Shown here piece by piece: positions 1-9,434 of a stretch of DNA of 64,000 nucleotides; within the stretch, counting starts at the first letter, position 1, and the number at the start of each line of letters is the position of its first letter. This DNA is from Streptomyces sp. NBC_01431 (lineage in GTDB: Bacteria > Actinomycetota > Actinomycetes > Streptomycetales > Streptomycetaceae). The position numbers and the translations under genes were made by a program. The notes below the pieces were generated by a model. That model was given only the letters and a program-made list of their open reading frames with translations. It searched no databases and had not been told where the DNA came from. Where the stretch lies: the NCBI RefSeq assembly GCF_036231355.1, contig NZ_CP109496.1:868001-932000 (forward strand). Reading direction: 5' to 3'.

Positions 1-252
1 GCCCGGCACGGCCTCAGCGGCAAGCTGGTCGATCCCACCGGCCGCCCCCGCAGTGCCGGCGACACCCTGTACCTGCTCACCCAGCACATCGCCGAAGCGC
101 TGGAAGAGGCCGGCGACGACCGGGAAGTTGGCGCACTCATCCACCGGTTGCTCCGCCAGGGCAACGGCGCCGACCGCCAGCGTCAGGCTCTCGCGCGAGC
201 GGGCATGCCGGCCCTGATCGACCTCATCACCACCGAAGCCATCGCGCCGTAA
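1..252 (+). CDS. Carboxylate-amine ligase (YbdK/GCS2 family), C-terminal fragment
   Basis: The frame is open from the window edge to a TAA at 250-252, giving the last 83 residues of a protein. The segment starts [12 protein letters not shown] and ends in a helical tail with [10 protein letters not shown]. That pattern fits the C-terminus of the YbdK-like glutamate-cysteine ligase 2 family, ATP-dependent enzymes joining a carboxylate to an amine. The ATP-grasp-like core is outside the window, so the call rests on the tail only. The next gene is convergent. Confidence 0.6.
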   Translation, partial: ARHGLSGKLVDPTGRPRSAGDTLYLLTQHIAEALEEAGDDREVGALIHRLLRQGNGADRQRQALARAGMPALIDLITTEAIAP

Positions 253-531
253 CCGCTCTCAGGCGCCGTGACGCCCGGGATCACGGGGCTGCGCGAACCG
301 CGCGGCGCCGGGCCCTGGGCCGAGGCTGTCCAGCAGGGGTCTCGGCCGGGGCCGGCGGATCTGGCGTATGCCGCCGCCCGGCACCCGATCGCGCGGAACC
401 GGGGCCGGACGCGGGCGGCGCCGGCGGCTGATGGTCCCAACCCGTCCGGCGCCTACGCCCCTTCGTACGCAAGGGACGCCCTACCGAACTACCACGGACC
501 CGGAAGGGAAAACCTCGGGCCGAGACCCCTT

Positions 532-1542
532 TCACGCCCTGTTCCGGTACCGGCGCACGGCCCATCCCGTCGCGACGAGCGCCCCGAGGGTGGTGCCCGT
601 GGTGACGAGGGGATGGTGCGCCGCCGCCGTCTGGGGCGAGCGGGACGTGGCTTCGTCGTCGAAGATGCCGTGGGCGCCGTGGTCGGACCCCGGCGCTTGG
701 TCGAGGGGATGCCACAGATTGCCCCGTACGGTCTCCGGAGGCAGGTCGTCGCGCTGCTGCGAGGCGAAGCCGGTCCGGGCGAGGTAGCGGTCGAGAACGG
801 CGGGCATGAACCGGTTGGCCCAGATGGTGGCGACCGTGGACGCGCCCACGTAGTACTGCTTGCGCCGCGGGTGGTCGGCCGCGAACAGGACGGCGCGGGC
901 GGCGACTTCGGGCTGGTAGATCGGCGGGACCGGCTGCGGGTGGTGGGGCAGGCGGGTACGCACCCAGGAGAACTGGGGGGTGTTGACGGCCGGCATCTGC
1001 ACGGTGGTGATCCGCACGCGGCTCTTGCGGTGCAGGAGTTCGGTGCGCACCGACGAGGTGAAGCCGTTCACCGCGTGCTTGGCTCCGCAGTACGCGGACT
1101 GGAGCGGAATGGAGCGCTCGCCGAGTGCGGAGCCGACCTGCACGATGGTGCCCCGGTCGCGCGGCAGCATCCGGCTGAGCGCGCTGCGCGTGCCGTGGAC
1201 ACAGCCGAGGTAGGTGACCTCCGTGACGCGCCGGTACTCCTCCGCGGAGATCTCGGTGAAGGGGGCGAAGACCGAGGTGAAGGCGACGTTGACCCAGATG
1301 TCGATGGGCCCGAACGTCGCCTCCGCGATGTCGGCGGCCTTCTCGACCTGCTCGGGGTCGGCGACGTCGGTGGGCAGCGCGAGGGGGCGCCCACCGAGCC
1401 TTTCGACGTCCGCTGCGGCCGCGTCGAGCCCGGCTTCGCCGCGGGCGATGAGGGCGACGTTGGCGCCGCGCCGGGCGAACAGCCGGGCGGTGGCACGGCC
1501 GATGCCGGCGCTCGCGCCGGTGATGACGACGGTCTCGGGCAT
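532..1542 (-). CDS. SDR family oxidoreductase with C-terminal membrane tail
   Basis: 336 aa. A classical short-chain dehydrogenase: the Rossmann nucleotide motif TGASAGIG lies at about residues 6-13 and the catalytic YxxxK (YCGAK) at about 150-154. An upstream in-frame GTG exists, but the ATG at 1542 is preceded by AAAGG at good spacing. After the SDR core come about 60 extra residues ending in a hydrophobic stretch ([17 protein letters not shown]) and an Arg-rich end, which I read as a single C-terminal membrane anchor. It is probably the last gene of the minus-strand operon starting at 7730. Substrate unknown. Confidence 0.85.
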   Translation of the reverse strand: MPETVVITGASAGIGRATARLFARRGANVALIARGEAGLDAAAADVERLGGRPLALPTDVADPEQVEKAADIAEATFGPIDIWVNVAFTSVFAPFTEISAEEYRRVTEVTYLGCVHGTRSALSRMLPRDRGTIVQVGSALGERSIPLQSAYCGAKHAVNGFTSSVRTELLHRKSRVRITTVQMPAVNTPQFSWVRTRLPHHPQPVPPIYQPEVAARAVLFAADHPRRKQYYVGASTVATIWANRFMPAVLDRYLARTGFASQQRDDLPPETVRGNLWHPLDQAPGSDHGAHGIFDDEATSRSPQTAAAHHPLVTTGTTLGALVATGWAVRRYRNRA

Positions 1543-1620
1543 GGCGGGCCTTTCGTTACTGGGCGGCGACAGGGGCTCGGCGTGGACCGGCCGCATGCCG
1601 CGGGCTGGGCCCGAACCCCC

Positions 1621-2736
1621 TCAGCCGCTGCGGTGGCGCTCGGCGACGGCGGTTCTCAGGGTCAGCCCATGGCCCGGGGCGCCGTCGGCCCCGGGGGTGA
1701 TGTGGCCGCCCGCGGGGTCCAGGGTGCCGTCGAAGAACAGGGACTCGATGCGTACGTGGTCGTGGAACCACTCCAGATGGCGCAGATTGGGCACGGCCGC
1801 CGCCACGGCCGCGTGCACATGCGGGGCGCAGTGCCCGGAGATGTGCAGGCCGAACGCCTCGGCCAGGGCGGCCGCGCGCAGCCAGACGGTGAGGCCGCCG
1901 CAGCGGGTGGCGTCCGCCTGGAGGCAGTCCACCGCGCCGGCCCGCAGCATGTGCCCGAAGTAGGAAAGGGTGTAGCCGTATTCACCCGCGGCCACCTCGG
2001 CGCCGATGGCGGCTCTGATCCGGGCCAGGCCTTCGAGGTCGTCGGAGGAGACGGGCTCCTCGAACCAGGTGACGCCGTGGTCGTGCAGGCAGCGGGCGAT
2101 GTCGACGGCCTGTTTGACGGTGTAGGCGCCGTTGGCGTCGACGTACAGGGCGGTGGCGTCACCGATGCTGGCGCGTGCCTGGGCGATGCGTTCGCGGTCG
2201 CGCCCCTCTGCGCTCCCCCACGACTCCCCGATCTTGATTTTGACCCGCGCGATGGCCAACTCCTCGGCCCAGTGCCGCAGTTGACGATCCTGCTGCCCGG
2301 CGTCGTACGTGGTGAAGCCTCCGCTCCCGTACACCGGCACGTCGGCGCGGGCCTGGCCGAGCAGCCGGGTCAGCGGAAGGCCGAGGAGCCTCGCCTTGAG
2401 GTCCCACAGGGCGATGTCGACGGCGGAGACCGCCCCGGCGACAAGGCCGGGGCGGCCGTCGTTGCGTACCGCCCGGGTCATCGCCTCGTTGGCCGCCGGG
2501 ACGTCCCAGGCGGAGCGGCCGGTGGCCACGGGGGCCAGTCTGCGGCGGATGTAGGCGGCACTCTCCGGCGCTCCGTAGGTGTAGCCGAGTCCGGTGGTGT
2601 GGCCGGCGCGGGCCTCGGCCACCACCAGGGTGGTCTCGTCCCACGCCAGGGTGCCGTCGCCTTCCGGGGCGTCGGTCGCCACGGTGTAGGCGGCGGCCCC
2701 GACCTCCTCGACCAACGGGGCGTCGGACTGGATCAC
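1621..2736 (-). CDS. Enolase-superfamily enzyme (mandelate racemase/muconate lactonizing type)
   Basis: 371 aa. Catalytic features in order: KIK near residues 164-166 (general base lysines), metal ligands in VDANGAY (about 197), FEEPV (about 223) and GEYGY (about 248), and GHCAPHVH near 297 supplying the catalytic histidine. The family abstracts an alpha-proton next to a carboxylate to racemise, cycloisomerise or dehydrate; the substrate cannot be read from sequence. The GTG start at 2736 overlaps the stop of the ThDP enzyme gene by 4 nt (GTGA), so translation is probably coupled. Acid-sugar or dipeptide substrates remain possible. Confidence 0.82.
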   Translation of the reverse strand: MIQSDAPLVEEVGAAAYTVATDAPEGDGTLAWDETTLVVAEARAGHTTGLGYTYGAPESAAYIRRRLAPVATGRSAWDVPAANEAMTRAVRNDGRPGLVAGAVSAVDIALWDLKARLLGLPLTRLLGQARADVPVYGSGGFTTYDAGQQDRQLRHWAEELAIARVKIKIGESWGSAEGRDRERIAQARASIGDATALYVDANGAYTVKQAVDIARCLHDHGVTWFEEPVSSDDLEGLARIRAAIGAEVAAGEYGYTLSYFGHMLRAGAVDCLQADATRCGGLTVWLRAAALAEAFGLHISGHCAPHVHAAVAAAVPNLRHLEWFHDHVRIESLFFDGTLDPAGGHITPGADGAPGHGLTLRTAVAERHRSG

Positions 2737-4547
2737 TTGGCGTGCTCGCTGCCGGAGCCGTCGCGGTGCTTGTGGCCCGGGAGCATCTCCTGGACCTTGG
2801 CCTTGAGGCCCTGGCGGATCATGCCGGTGCGGTCGCTGTCGCCCTTGACGATCGCAGCGGCCGCGGCCTCGATCTGGTCGAGGGAGGCGTGCGGCGGGAT
2901 CGGCGGCACGGCCGGGTCGGTGCGGAAGTCGATGACGAACGGCCGGTCGCACGCCAGCGCCTGCCGCCAGGCCGCCTCGACCTCGCCTGGCTTCTCCACC
3001 CGTACGCCGTCCAGGCCGATCGAGCGCGCGAAATCGGCGTACGGAACGTCGGGCAGCGACTGCGACGGCAGGAACTGCGGGGCACCGGACATGGCCCGCA
3101 TCTCCCAGGTGACCTGGTTGAGGTCCTGGTTGTTGAGGACGGCGACGATCAGTTGCGGATTGGCCCACTCCTGCCAGTACTTGGCGGCGGTGATCAGCTC
3201 CGCGAGGCCGTTCATCTGCATGGCGCCGTCGCCCACGAGCGCGATGCACGGCCGGTCGGGGTGGGCGAACTTGGCGCCGATGACGTACGGCACGCCGGGC
3301 CCCATGGTGGCCAGGGTGCCGGACAGGGAGCCCCGCATGCCGCCGCGCAGGCGCAGGTGGCGGGCGTACCAGTTCGCGGAGGAGCCCGAGTCGGCGGCCA
3401 GGATCACGTTGTCGGGCAGCAGGGCGTCCAGGGTGTGCACCACGTACTCGGGGTTGATCGGCTCGGCCTCCACCGCGGCCCGCCGCTCCATGACCTCCCA
3501 CCAGCGCGCGGTGTCCTTCTCGACCTTCTTGCGCCACTTGCCGTGTTGCTTGCGCTTCAGCTGCGGCAGCAGCCTGCGCAAGGTCTCGCCCGCGTCGCCG
3601 ACCAGATTGACCTCGAAGGGGTAGCGCAGGCCCACCATGTGCGGGTCGATGTCGATCTGCACCGCGCGGGCCTGGTCGAGGTCGGGCATGAACTGGGTGT
3701 AGGGGAAGCTCGATCCGATGACGAGCAGGGTGTCGCAGTCCTGCATCAGCTCGTAGCTGGGCCGGGTGCCGAGCAGTCCGATCGAGCCCGTCACATAGGG
3801 CAGGTCGTCGGGCAGCGCGTCCTTGCCGAGCAGCGCCTTGGCCACCCCGGCGCCCAGCACCTCGGCGAGTTGCTCCACCTCCGCGCGGGCGCCGCGGGCA
3901 CCCTGGCCGATGAGGATGGCGACCTTCTCGCCCGCGTTGATGAGCTCGGCCGCCCTGGTGATCTCGCTCTCGGCCGGGATCGGCAGGTAGGCGGCCATGC
4001 CGAGGCTGGAGGGCACCATCTTGAAGGCGTGGGTGGGCGGGGTGTAGTCCAGTTCCTGCACGTCGGCGGGGATGATGACGGCGGTCACCGTGCGCTTCGC
4101 GTACGCGGTGCGCATCGCCCGGTCGATGACGTTGGGCAGTTGCTCCGGGACGGTGACCATCTCGCAGTAGTCGCCCGCCACGTCCTTGTACAGGCTCAGC
4201 AGGTCGACCTCCTGCTGGTAGGAGCCGCCCATGGCGCTGCGGTTGGTCTGCCCGACGATCGCGACGACGGGCACGTGGTCGAGCTTCGCGTCGTACAGGC
4301 CGTTGAGCAGGTGGATGGCGCCGGGCCCGGAAGTGGCCGCGCACACTCCGACCTTGCCGGAGAACTTCGCGTAGCCGACCGCTTCGAAGGCGGCCATCTC
4401 CTCGTGCCGGGCCTGGATGAACTGGGGCTTGTTGTCGGCCCGCCCCCAGGCGGCGAGCAGGCCGTTGATGCCGTCGCCCGCGTAGGCGAAGACATGCTCG
4501 ACCTCCCACTCGCGCAGCCGCTGGAGAACGTAGTCGGAGACCTTCAT
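2733..4547 (-). CDS. Thiamine-diphosphate enzyme, pyruvate oxidase/acetolactate synthase family
   Basis: 604 aa with the three-domain POX/ALS layout: N-terminal Pyr domain with the activating glutamate in RHEEMAAFEA (about 48-55), central domain, and C-terminal PP domain with the ThDP/Mg motif GDGAMQMNG (about 436) followed by NNQDLNQ. Known members decarboxylate pyruvate, passing electrons to quinone (PoxB) or making acetolactate. Beside a lactate-dehydrogenase-like gene, the PoxB-like role is my preference (inference). An in-frame GTG at 4553 is 7 nt from AAAGG and could be the real start, adding two residues. Likely co-transcribed with its neighbours. Confidence 0.85.
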   Translation of the reverse strand: MKVSDYVLQRLREWEVEHVFAYAGDGINGLLAAWGRADNKPQFIQARHEEMAAFEAVGYAKFSGKVGVCAATSGPGAIHLLNGLYDAKLDHVPVVAIVGQTNRSAMGGSYQQEVDLLSLYKDVAGDYCEMVTVPEQLPNVIDRAMRTAYAKRTVTAVIIPADVQELDYTPPTHAFKMVPSSLGMAAYLPIPAESEITRAAELINAGEKVAILIGQGARGARAEVEQLAEVLGAGVAKALLGKDALPDDLPYVTGSIGLLGTRPSYELMQDCDTLLVIGSSFPYTQFMPDLDQARAVQIDIDPHMVGLRYPFEVNLVGDAGETLRRLLPQLKRKQHGKWRKKVEKDTARWWEVMERRAAVEAEPINPEYVVHTLDALLPDNVILAADSGSSANWYARHLRLRGGMRGSLSGTLATMGPGVPYVIGAKFAHPDRPCIALVGDGAMQMNGLAELITAAKYWQEWANPQLIVAVLNNQDLNQVTWEMRAMSGAPQFLPSQSLPDVPYADFARSIGLDGVRVEKPGEVEAAWRQALACDRPFVIDFRTDPAVPPIPPHASLDQIEAAAAAIVKGDSDRTGMIRQGLKAKVQEMLPGHKHRDGSGSEHAK

Positions 4548-4628
4548 CGACACGGGACAGCCTTTCGCTTCGCTGGATTGCTGAGTTGTGGTGGGCGGGC
4601 GCACCTGGTGGCGGAGGTCGCGCGGAGG

Positions 4629-7600
4629 TCACCCGCGCCGTCGGCGGGTCCAGGCGTACACCGCGACGGCGCTGCTGGCGGCGGTCAGCAGGGCCGCGCC
4701 GGTGGCCATGCGGGCCTGGCCCGGGGACGGTTCGGGGCGGACGAGGGCCTTCTCCGGATGGTCGGCGGGGGCGTGCCCGTCGAGCCCGAGGGCCAGCGCC
4801 TCGGCCAGGTGCATCGCCCGTCGTCCGGTGTCGCCCTGCTCGATCTGGGTGCGGCAGCTGAACCCGTCGGCGACGACCAGGGCGCTGGGTGCCGCGGCGC
4901 GGACGGCCGGCAGGACGGCCTGTTCGGCGATCTTCATGGACAGGTCGTGGTGGCCCTGCTCGAAGCCGAAGTTGCCGGCCAGACCACAGCACCCGGCGTC
5001 CAGAACGTCGGCTTCGAGTCCGGCGCGGCGCATCAGTTCCCGGTCGGCGTCGTCCTTCAGGACGGCGTGCTGGTGGCAGTGCGGCTGGACGACGGCGGCG
5101 CGGGTGAGCGACGGTGGCCGCCAGTCGTCGGGGGCGTGATGGAGCAGGAACTCGGCGAACGTCGACGTCTGATGGGCAAGACGCTGGACGTCCTGGTCGT
5201 CCGGCATCAGCTCGGGGGCGTCGGAGCGGAACACCGCGGTGCACGACGGTTCGAGCCCCACGATCGGCGTACCGGCCTCCAGCCACGGCCGCAGTACGTC
5301 GATGGTGCGACCCAACACCCGTTTGGCTGCTATGAGTTGACCTGTTGAGATCCAGGTGAGTCCGCAGCACACGGCCCGGGTCGGCACCGCGACGTGGAAA
5401 CCGGCGCTCTCCAGGACCCGTACGGCCGACTTGGCGACGGCGGGGTGGAAGTAGGTGGAGAACGTGTCGGGCCACAGGACCACGGTCCGCGGGTCGGCCG
5501 GGTCGGGTTCCGGCAGTCCTCGCGCGGCCCACCACTGGACGAACGACTGCTCGGCGAAGACCGGCGCCTCGCGCCGGGGTGCCACGCCCGCCAGGCGTTT
5601 ACCGAGTCCGGCCAGGGCGGGAGCGTGCAGCACGGCGTTGGCCGTGCGCGGGGCCAGCCGCGACATTCGGGCCCACAGGGGCAGCCAGCCCATCGAGTAG
5701 TGCGCGGCCGGGCGTAGCCGACGGGCGTAGTGGTGGGAGAGGAACTCGGCTTTGTAGGTGGCCATGTCGACGCCGGTGGGGCAGTCGGACTTGCAGCCCT
5801 TGCAGGCCAGGCACAGGTCCAGGGCGTCATTGACCTCGCTTGAGCGCCAGCCGCCGCTCACCGGCGAGTCGGCGTGCCCGTCCAGCATCTCGAACAGGAG
5901 CCGGGCCCGGCCGCGGGTGGAGTGCTCCTCCTCTCCGGTGACGCGATAGGAGGGACACATGACGCCCCCGGTATGGGTACGGCAGTTGCCGATTCCCACG
6001 CAGCGCAGCACGGCCCGGGTGAAGGAGTGGCCGTCGTCGGGGTAGGCGAAGTGGGTGTCCGTCTCCCGAGGCCGCCAGGCGGGGCCGAGCCGCAGGTTCT
6101 CGTCGGTGCGGTACGGGCCGACCACCTTGCCCGGGTTCATCCGGCCCGTGGGGTCGAACACCGCCTTGACCTCACCGAACGCCGTCACGAGCGGTTCGCC
6201 GAACATCTTGACGAGGAGCTCGCCGCGGCCTTGCCCGTCGCCGTGCTCCCCCGACAGCGAGCCGCCGAAGGAGACCACCAAGTCGGCTGCGCGGAACAGG
6301 AATTGGCGGAAGGCTGCCACTCCGTCGGCGGTCTTCAGACCGAACGGGATCCGGGTGTGGACACAGCCCTGACCGAAGTGCCCGTACAGGGACGGGTGGT
6401 CGTAGTCGAACTCGTCGAACAGTTCCTTGAGGGCGCGCAGGTAGTCGCCCAGGCGCTCCGGCGGCACCGCGGAGTCCTCCCAGCCCTCCCACGTCTCCCG
6501 CTCGTCGGGCGGGCGGGCGGTGACCCCGAGCCCGGCCTCGCGGGCCTTGAGCATCTCCTGTTCGCGGGCGGTGTCGTCGGAGAACGCCACCGACGGGTCC
6601 TTCTCGTCCCGGCCGAGCGCCCGCAGCAGGGCGCGGGCCTGCCCGTCGACGTCTTCCTGGCTGTCGCCGGTGAACTGTACGAGCAGCCAGCTGTCGCCGT
6701 CGGGAAAGCGCTCCAGGGATTCGAGGTAGGCGTGCTCCTCGCGCATCAGCTGCGCCATCCGCCCGTCCAGCGCCTCCAGTTGGGCCGGTTCGCCGTGCTT
6801 CAGGAGCCGGGGCACCTCGTCGGCGGCGGCGCAGATGTCGGGGTAGCCAAGGACCAGCATGGCGTCGTACGGCGGCACCGGCACGAGGTCCAGCTCGGCG
6901 TGCAGCACCGTCACGAGCGTGCCTTCGCTGCCGACCAGGGCGCGGGCCAGGTCGAAGCCGTTCTCCGGGAGCAGCGAGTCCAGGTTGTAGCCGGACACCC
7001 TGCGGGGGATCTTCGGGTAGCCGCGCCTGATCTCCGCCAGGTTGCGGTCGATGACGTCTTTGAGCCCCTGGTAGATCTCGGCCGGGCGGCCGCCGTCGGC
7101 GACGATCGCCTCGAACTCCTCGGCGGTGGTGGGACCGACCCACATCCTGGTGCCGTCGTAGGTGAGGACTTCGAGGCGCCGCACGTTGTCGACGGTCTTG
7201 CCGTAGGCCTGCGCGGACGCGCCGCACGAGTTGTTGCCGATCATGCCGCCGAGCGCACAGTGGCTGTGCGTCGAGGGCTTGGGCCCGAACTTCAGCCGGT
7301 GCGGGGCGAGTTGACGGTTGAGTTCGTCCAGGACGATGCCTGGTTCGACGATGCAGGTGCGCCGGACGGTGTCGACGCTGACGAGGGCCGAGCAGTACTT
7401 CGTCCAGTCGATGACGACCGCCGCGTTGGTGCACTGGCCCGCCAGACTGGTGCCCGAGCCGCGCGACAGGACGGGCGCCGCGAACTCCGCGCAGACGGCG
7501 ACGGCTTCGGCTCCGGCGTCGACCGAGCGGGGCACCACGACGCCGATGGGGACCTGGCGGTAGTTCGACCCGTCGGTGCTGTAGGCCCCCCGGCTCCCGG

Positions 7601-7730
7601 CGTCGAAGCGCACCTCCCCGTCGACGCGTGCGCGAAGGGCGCGTTCCAGGGCGGCGACGTCCACGTCCGCCGCCGCGCCCCACGCCGCTCGTCCACGGCC
7701 GGGCGAAGCGGCGCTGTCGGCCACATCCAT
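4629..7730 (-). CDS. FAD-linked oxidase/Fe-S oxidoreductase fusion, D-lactate dehydrogenase-like
   Basis: 1033 aa fusing GlcD-like and GlcF-like parts. A PCMH-type FAD-binding domain (RGSGTSLAGQ, GNNSCGASA, GSEGTLVTVL) is followed by the FAD-oxidase C-terminal domain, then cysteine motifs CVGIGNC (about 576) and CLACKGCKSDCP (about 637-648) for 4Fe-4S clusters, then two CCG motifs (CCGLTW about 786, CCGLAG about 912). Such proteins oxidise D-lactate or other 2-hydroxyacids and pass electrons to quinone. Residues from about 1007 form one hydrophobic segment ending RRRRG, a membrane tail. The ATG at 7730 has a strong GGAGGA site. First gene of the operon. Confidence 0.85.
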   Translation of the reverse strand: MDVADSAASPGRGRAAWGAAADVDVAALERALRARVDGEVRFDAGSRGAYSTDGSNYRQVPIGVVVPRSVDAGAEAVAVCAEFAAPVLSRGSGTSLAGQCTNAAVVIDWTKYCSALVSVDTVRRTCIVEPGIVLDELNRQLAPHRLKFGPKPSTHSHCALGGMIGNNSCGASAQAYGKTVDNVRRLEVLTYDGTRMWVGPTTAEEFEAIVADGGRPAEIYQGLKDVIDRNLAEIRRGYPKIPRRVSGYNLDSLLPENGFDLARALVGSEGTLVTVLHAELDLVPVPPYDAMLVLGYPDICAAADEVPRLLKHGEPAQLEALDGRMAQLMREEHAYLESLERFPDGDSWLLVQFTGDSQEDVDGQARALLRALGRDEKDPSVAFSDDTAREQEMLKAREAGLGVTARPPDERETWEGWEDSAVPPERLGDYLRALKELFDEFDYDHPSLYGHFGQGCVHTRIPFGLKTADGVAAFRQFLFRAADLVVSFGGSLSGEHGDGQGRGELLVKMFGEPLVTAFGEVKAVFDPTGRMNPGKVVGPYRTDENLRLGPAWRPRETDTHFAYPDDGHSFTRAVLRCVGIGNCRTHTGGVMCPSYRVTGEEEHSTRGRARLLFEMLDGHADSPVSGGWRSSEVNDALDLCLACKGCKSDCPTGVDMATYKAEFLSHHYARRLRPAAHYSMGWLPLWARMSRLAPRTANAVLHAPALAGLGKRLAGVAPRREAPVFAEQSFVQWWAARGLPEPDPADPRTVVLWPDTFSTYFHPAVAKSAVRVLESAGFHVAVPTRAVCCGLTWISTGQLIAAKRVLGRTIDVLRPWLEAGTPIVGLEPSCTAVFRSDAPELMPDDQDVQRLAHQTSTFAEFLLHHAPDDWRPPSLTRAAVVQPHCHQHAVLKDDADRELMRRAGLEADVLDAGCCGLAGNFGFEQGHHDLSMKIAEQAVLPAVRAAAPSALVVADGFSCRTQIEQGDTGRRAMHLAEALALGLDGHAPADHPEKALVRPEPSPGQARMATGAALLTAASSAVAVYAWTRRRRG

Positions 7731-8044
7731 CGCTCCTCCTCGGTCAGGTGTCAGCTGCGCCAGTACCCCTGAACGAGGTGGCAACACCCCTCTACGGCTA
7801 CCTGTAGGCCCCGGCTCCCGCCAGTCGGCCGGCGCCCGGCCGCGGGGCACGAGAACAGGTCAATCGCGGTCTTCGACGGCCCGGCTCGGGGCGGCTCTCG
7901 CATGCGGCGGCCGGTGGCCGCGCCTAGGGTGACGAGTGACGGAGCCGGATCACCGCTGTCCGAACGGCGGCCCCGGGCAGTTTCGCTGCCCGTTCTTCGG
8001 CCACCCGGGTGGGGATGTGACGCGCCGCCTGTGAGGAGTCTCGA
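7731..8044. other. Divergent intergenic region (314 bp)
   Basis: No gene seen. It separates the minus-strand oxidoreductase operon from the plus-strand LLM gene and must hold both promoters. On the minus strand GTGT-N15-GGGTAC fits a SigB-like promoter (7763-7787). On the plus strand TAGGGT at 7925-7930 is a possible -10, without a convincing -35. GAGGAG before 8045 is the ribosome-binding site. Confidence 0.5.
7763..7787 (-). promoter_or_regulatory. SigB-type stress promoter candidate
   Basis: Read on the minus strand, GTGT (7784-7787), 15 nt, then GGGTAC (7763-7768) match the actinobacterial SigB/SigH pattern GNNT-N14-16-GGGTAC. It lies 33 nt upstream of the oxidoreductase ATG at 7730, leaving room for a short leader with the GGAGGA site. 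The hexamer alone is common in this GC-rich DNA, so this is only a candidate. Confidence 0.4.
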
Positions 8045-8998
8045 ATGACGGAATACGGCTACTTCCTGTCCAGCGAGGAGCACACCCCGGCCGAACTGGT
8101 GGAGCAGGCCAGAATGGCGGAGCAGGCCGGATTCACCGCCCTGTGGATCTCCGACCACTACCACCCGTGGAACGGCGAGCAGGGGCAGAGCCCGTTCGTC
8201 TGGTCCGTGATCGGCGCCCTGTCCCAGGCGGTGTCGCTGCCGGTGGAAACCGCTGTGACGTGCCCACTCGTGCGGATGCACCCGGCCGTGGTCGCCCAGG
8301 CGGCGGCCACCAGCGCGGTGCAGCTGGGCGGCCGGTTCCGGCTGGGAATCGGAACCGGTGAGGCCCTCAACGAACACATCCTCGGCGATCCCTGGCCGGA
8401 GACCTCCGTACGGCTGGAAATGCTGGAGGAAGCCGTCCGGGTCATGCGCCAGCTGTTCACCGGGGAGCAGGTCAGCCATCACGGCAAGCACTACACCGTG
8501 GAGAACGCCCGGCTCTACACCCTCCCCGACGAGCCCGTGCCGATCGACGTGTCCGCCTTCGGCCCGCATGCCGCCGAAGTGGCGGGGCGGGTCGGGGACG
8601 GCTTCATCACGATGGCCCCCGACTCCGCGGGCATCGAGCGGTTCCGGCGCAGCGGAGGGGGCAGCAAGCCGGTGTACGCGGGCCTCAAGGTGTGCTGGAG
8701 CACCGACGAGGAGGAAGCGGTGCGCACGGCACACCGGTTGTGGGCCAACGAGCAACTGCCGGGTGAGCTGCCGCAGGTACTGCCCACCCCCCGCCACTTC
8801 GAGCAGGCCTCCGAACTCGTCACACCCGACCGCGTCTCGGCGAACGTCACCTGCGGGGCGGATCCGGAGGCCCATGTGGCGGCGGTCAAGGAGTACGTGG
8901 ACGCCGGGTTCGACACCGTCTACATCAACCAGATCGGCAAGGACCAGCAGGGGTTCTTCGACTTCTACCGCACCAAGGTGCTGCCCCAGCTCGGCTGA
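8045..8998 (+). CDS. F420-dependent LLM-class oxidoreductase (TIGR03557/G6PDH-like group)
   Basis: 317 aa luciferase-like TIM barrel. It shows the group's hallmarks: AEQAGFTALWISDHYHPW near residues 23-40, the TCPLVRMHPAVVAQ segment, and FRLGIGTGEALNEH forming the F420 phosphate region. Relatives are F420-dependent glucose-6-phosphate dehydrogenase and related enzymes reducing or oxidising with coenzyme F420 in the cytoplasm. A paralogue sits at 12773. ATG has GAGGAG upstream. A perfect inverted repeat just after the stop (9001-9018) may terminate transcription. Substrate unknown. Confidence 0.85.
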   Translation: MTEYGYFLSSEEHTPAELVEQARMAEQAGFTALWISDHYHPWNGEQGQSPFVWSVIGALSQAVSLPVETAVTCPLVRMHPAVVAQAAATSAVQLGGRFRLGIGTGEALNEHILGDPWPETSVRLEMLEEAVRVMRQLFTGEQVSHHGKHYTVENARLYTLPDEPVPIDVSAFGPHAAEVAGRVGDGFITMAPDSAGIERFRRSGGGSKPVYAGLKVCWSTDEEEAVRTAHRLWANEQLPGELPQVLPTPRHFEQASELVTPDRVSANVTCGADPEAHVAAVKEYVDAGFDTVYINQIGKDQQGFFDFYRTKVLPQLG

Positions 8999-9000
8999 GA

Positions 9001-9018
9001 CCGACCGGGTCCGGTCGG
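9001..9018 (+). terminator. Short GC-rich inverted repeat after LLM gene
   Basis: CCGACCGG and CCGGTCGG are separated by GT immediately after the TGA at 8998; in practice a 6-bp stem with a 6-nt loop can form. GAGACCGACCGG recurs at 9021-9032. A weak terminator candidate. Confidence 0.4.
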
Positions 9019-9030
9019 CCGAGACCGACC

Positions 9031-9055
9031 GGCTCGACCGGGCAGAACGGGGTAC
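9031..9055 (+). promoter_or_regulatory. SigB-type promoter candidate for small protein gene
   Basis: GGCT (9031-9034), 15 nt, GGGTAC (9050-9055) fit GNNT-N14-16-GGGTAC, about 60 nt upstream of the ATG at 9115. The -35 match is degenerate, so the support comes mainly from similarity to the sites at 7763 and 12691. Confidence 0.3.
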
Positions 9056-9114
9056 GCGAGACCCGGAGATCACAAAGCTCCAGCCGCGCTGGACCGACCC
9101 GACCAGGGAGTGAC

Positions 9115-9318
9115 ATGACCCGCCCGAAGAAGCAGGACCACGACCGCGGCGAGCCGCGCCCCGACACTGCGCTCGGCGAAGCACTCAAGGAGTTCGAGGA
9201 GGCGGAGACCCGCAACGTGGGCAAGCCGGAACCCGACAAGGATCCGCACGGCGGCAGTGGCGGAGGGGACGCCCTCACGCCGAACGAAGGGGCCCAGGAG
9301 GAGGCGGGCCACGGCTGA
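9115..9318 (+). CDS. Small hydrophilic protein, unknown function
   Basis: 67 aa, very polar, rich in Asp, Glu, Lys and Gly, without hydrophobic segments or cysteine. The middle (ALGEALKEFEEAETR) could be one helix and the remainder looks disordered. A clear GGGAG ribosome-binding site 8 nt before the ATG supports translation. I do not recognise a family. The composition and possible SigB-type promoter resemble small stress proteins, but that is inference. Confidence 0.6.
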   Translation: MTRPKKQDHDRGEPRPDTALGEALKEFEEAETRNVGKPEPDKDPHGGSGGGDALTPNEGAQEEAGHG

Positions 9319-9434
9319 GCGCCGGCCGCCCGCCGGGCCCGCGGAGCAGCCGGCGCCACCCGCGCCCGGCAGCGCCCCGCGGCCGGTTCCGCGCGCCCGC
9401 CCACCTCTTCCGCCCGCTTTCCCAGGAGGCTCCC

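Noticed and set aside
268..3624. Very long plus-strand open frame of 1118 codons
   Set aside because: It is antisense to the SDR and enolase-superfamily genes, which have clear motifs; long shadow frames are usual at this G+C. Its low-complexity Gly/Arg/Val composition is typical of antisense translation.
5240..5260. GGTTCGA-like string resembling a tRNA T-loop
   Set aside because: It lies inside the oxidoreductase coding sequence and no cloverleaf can be built around it. No tRNA found in the window.
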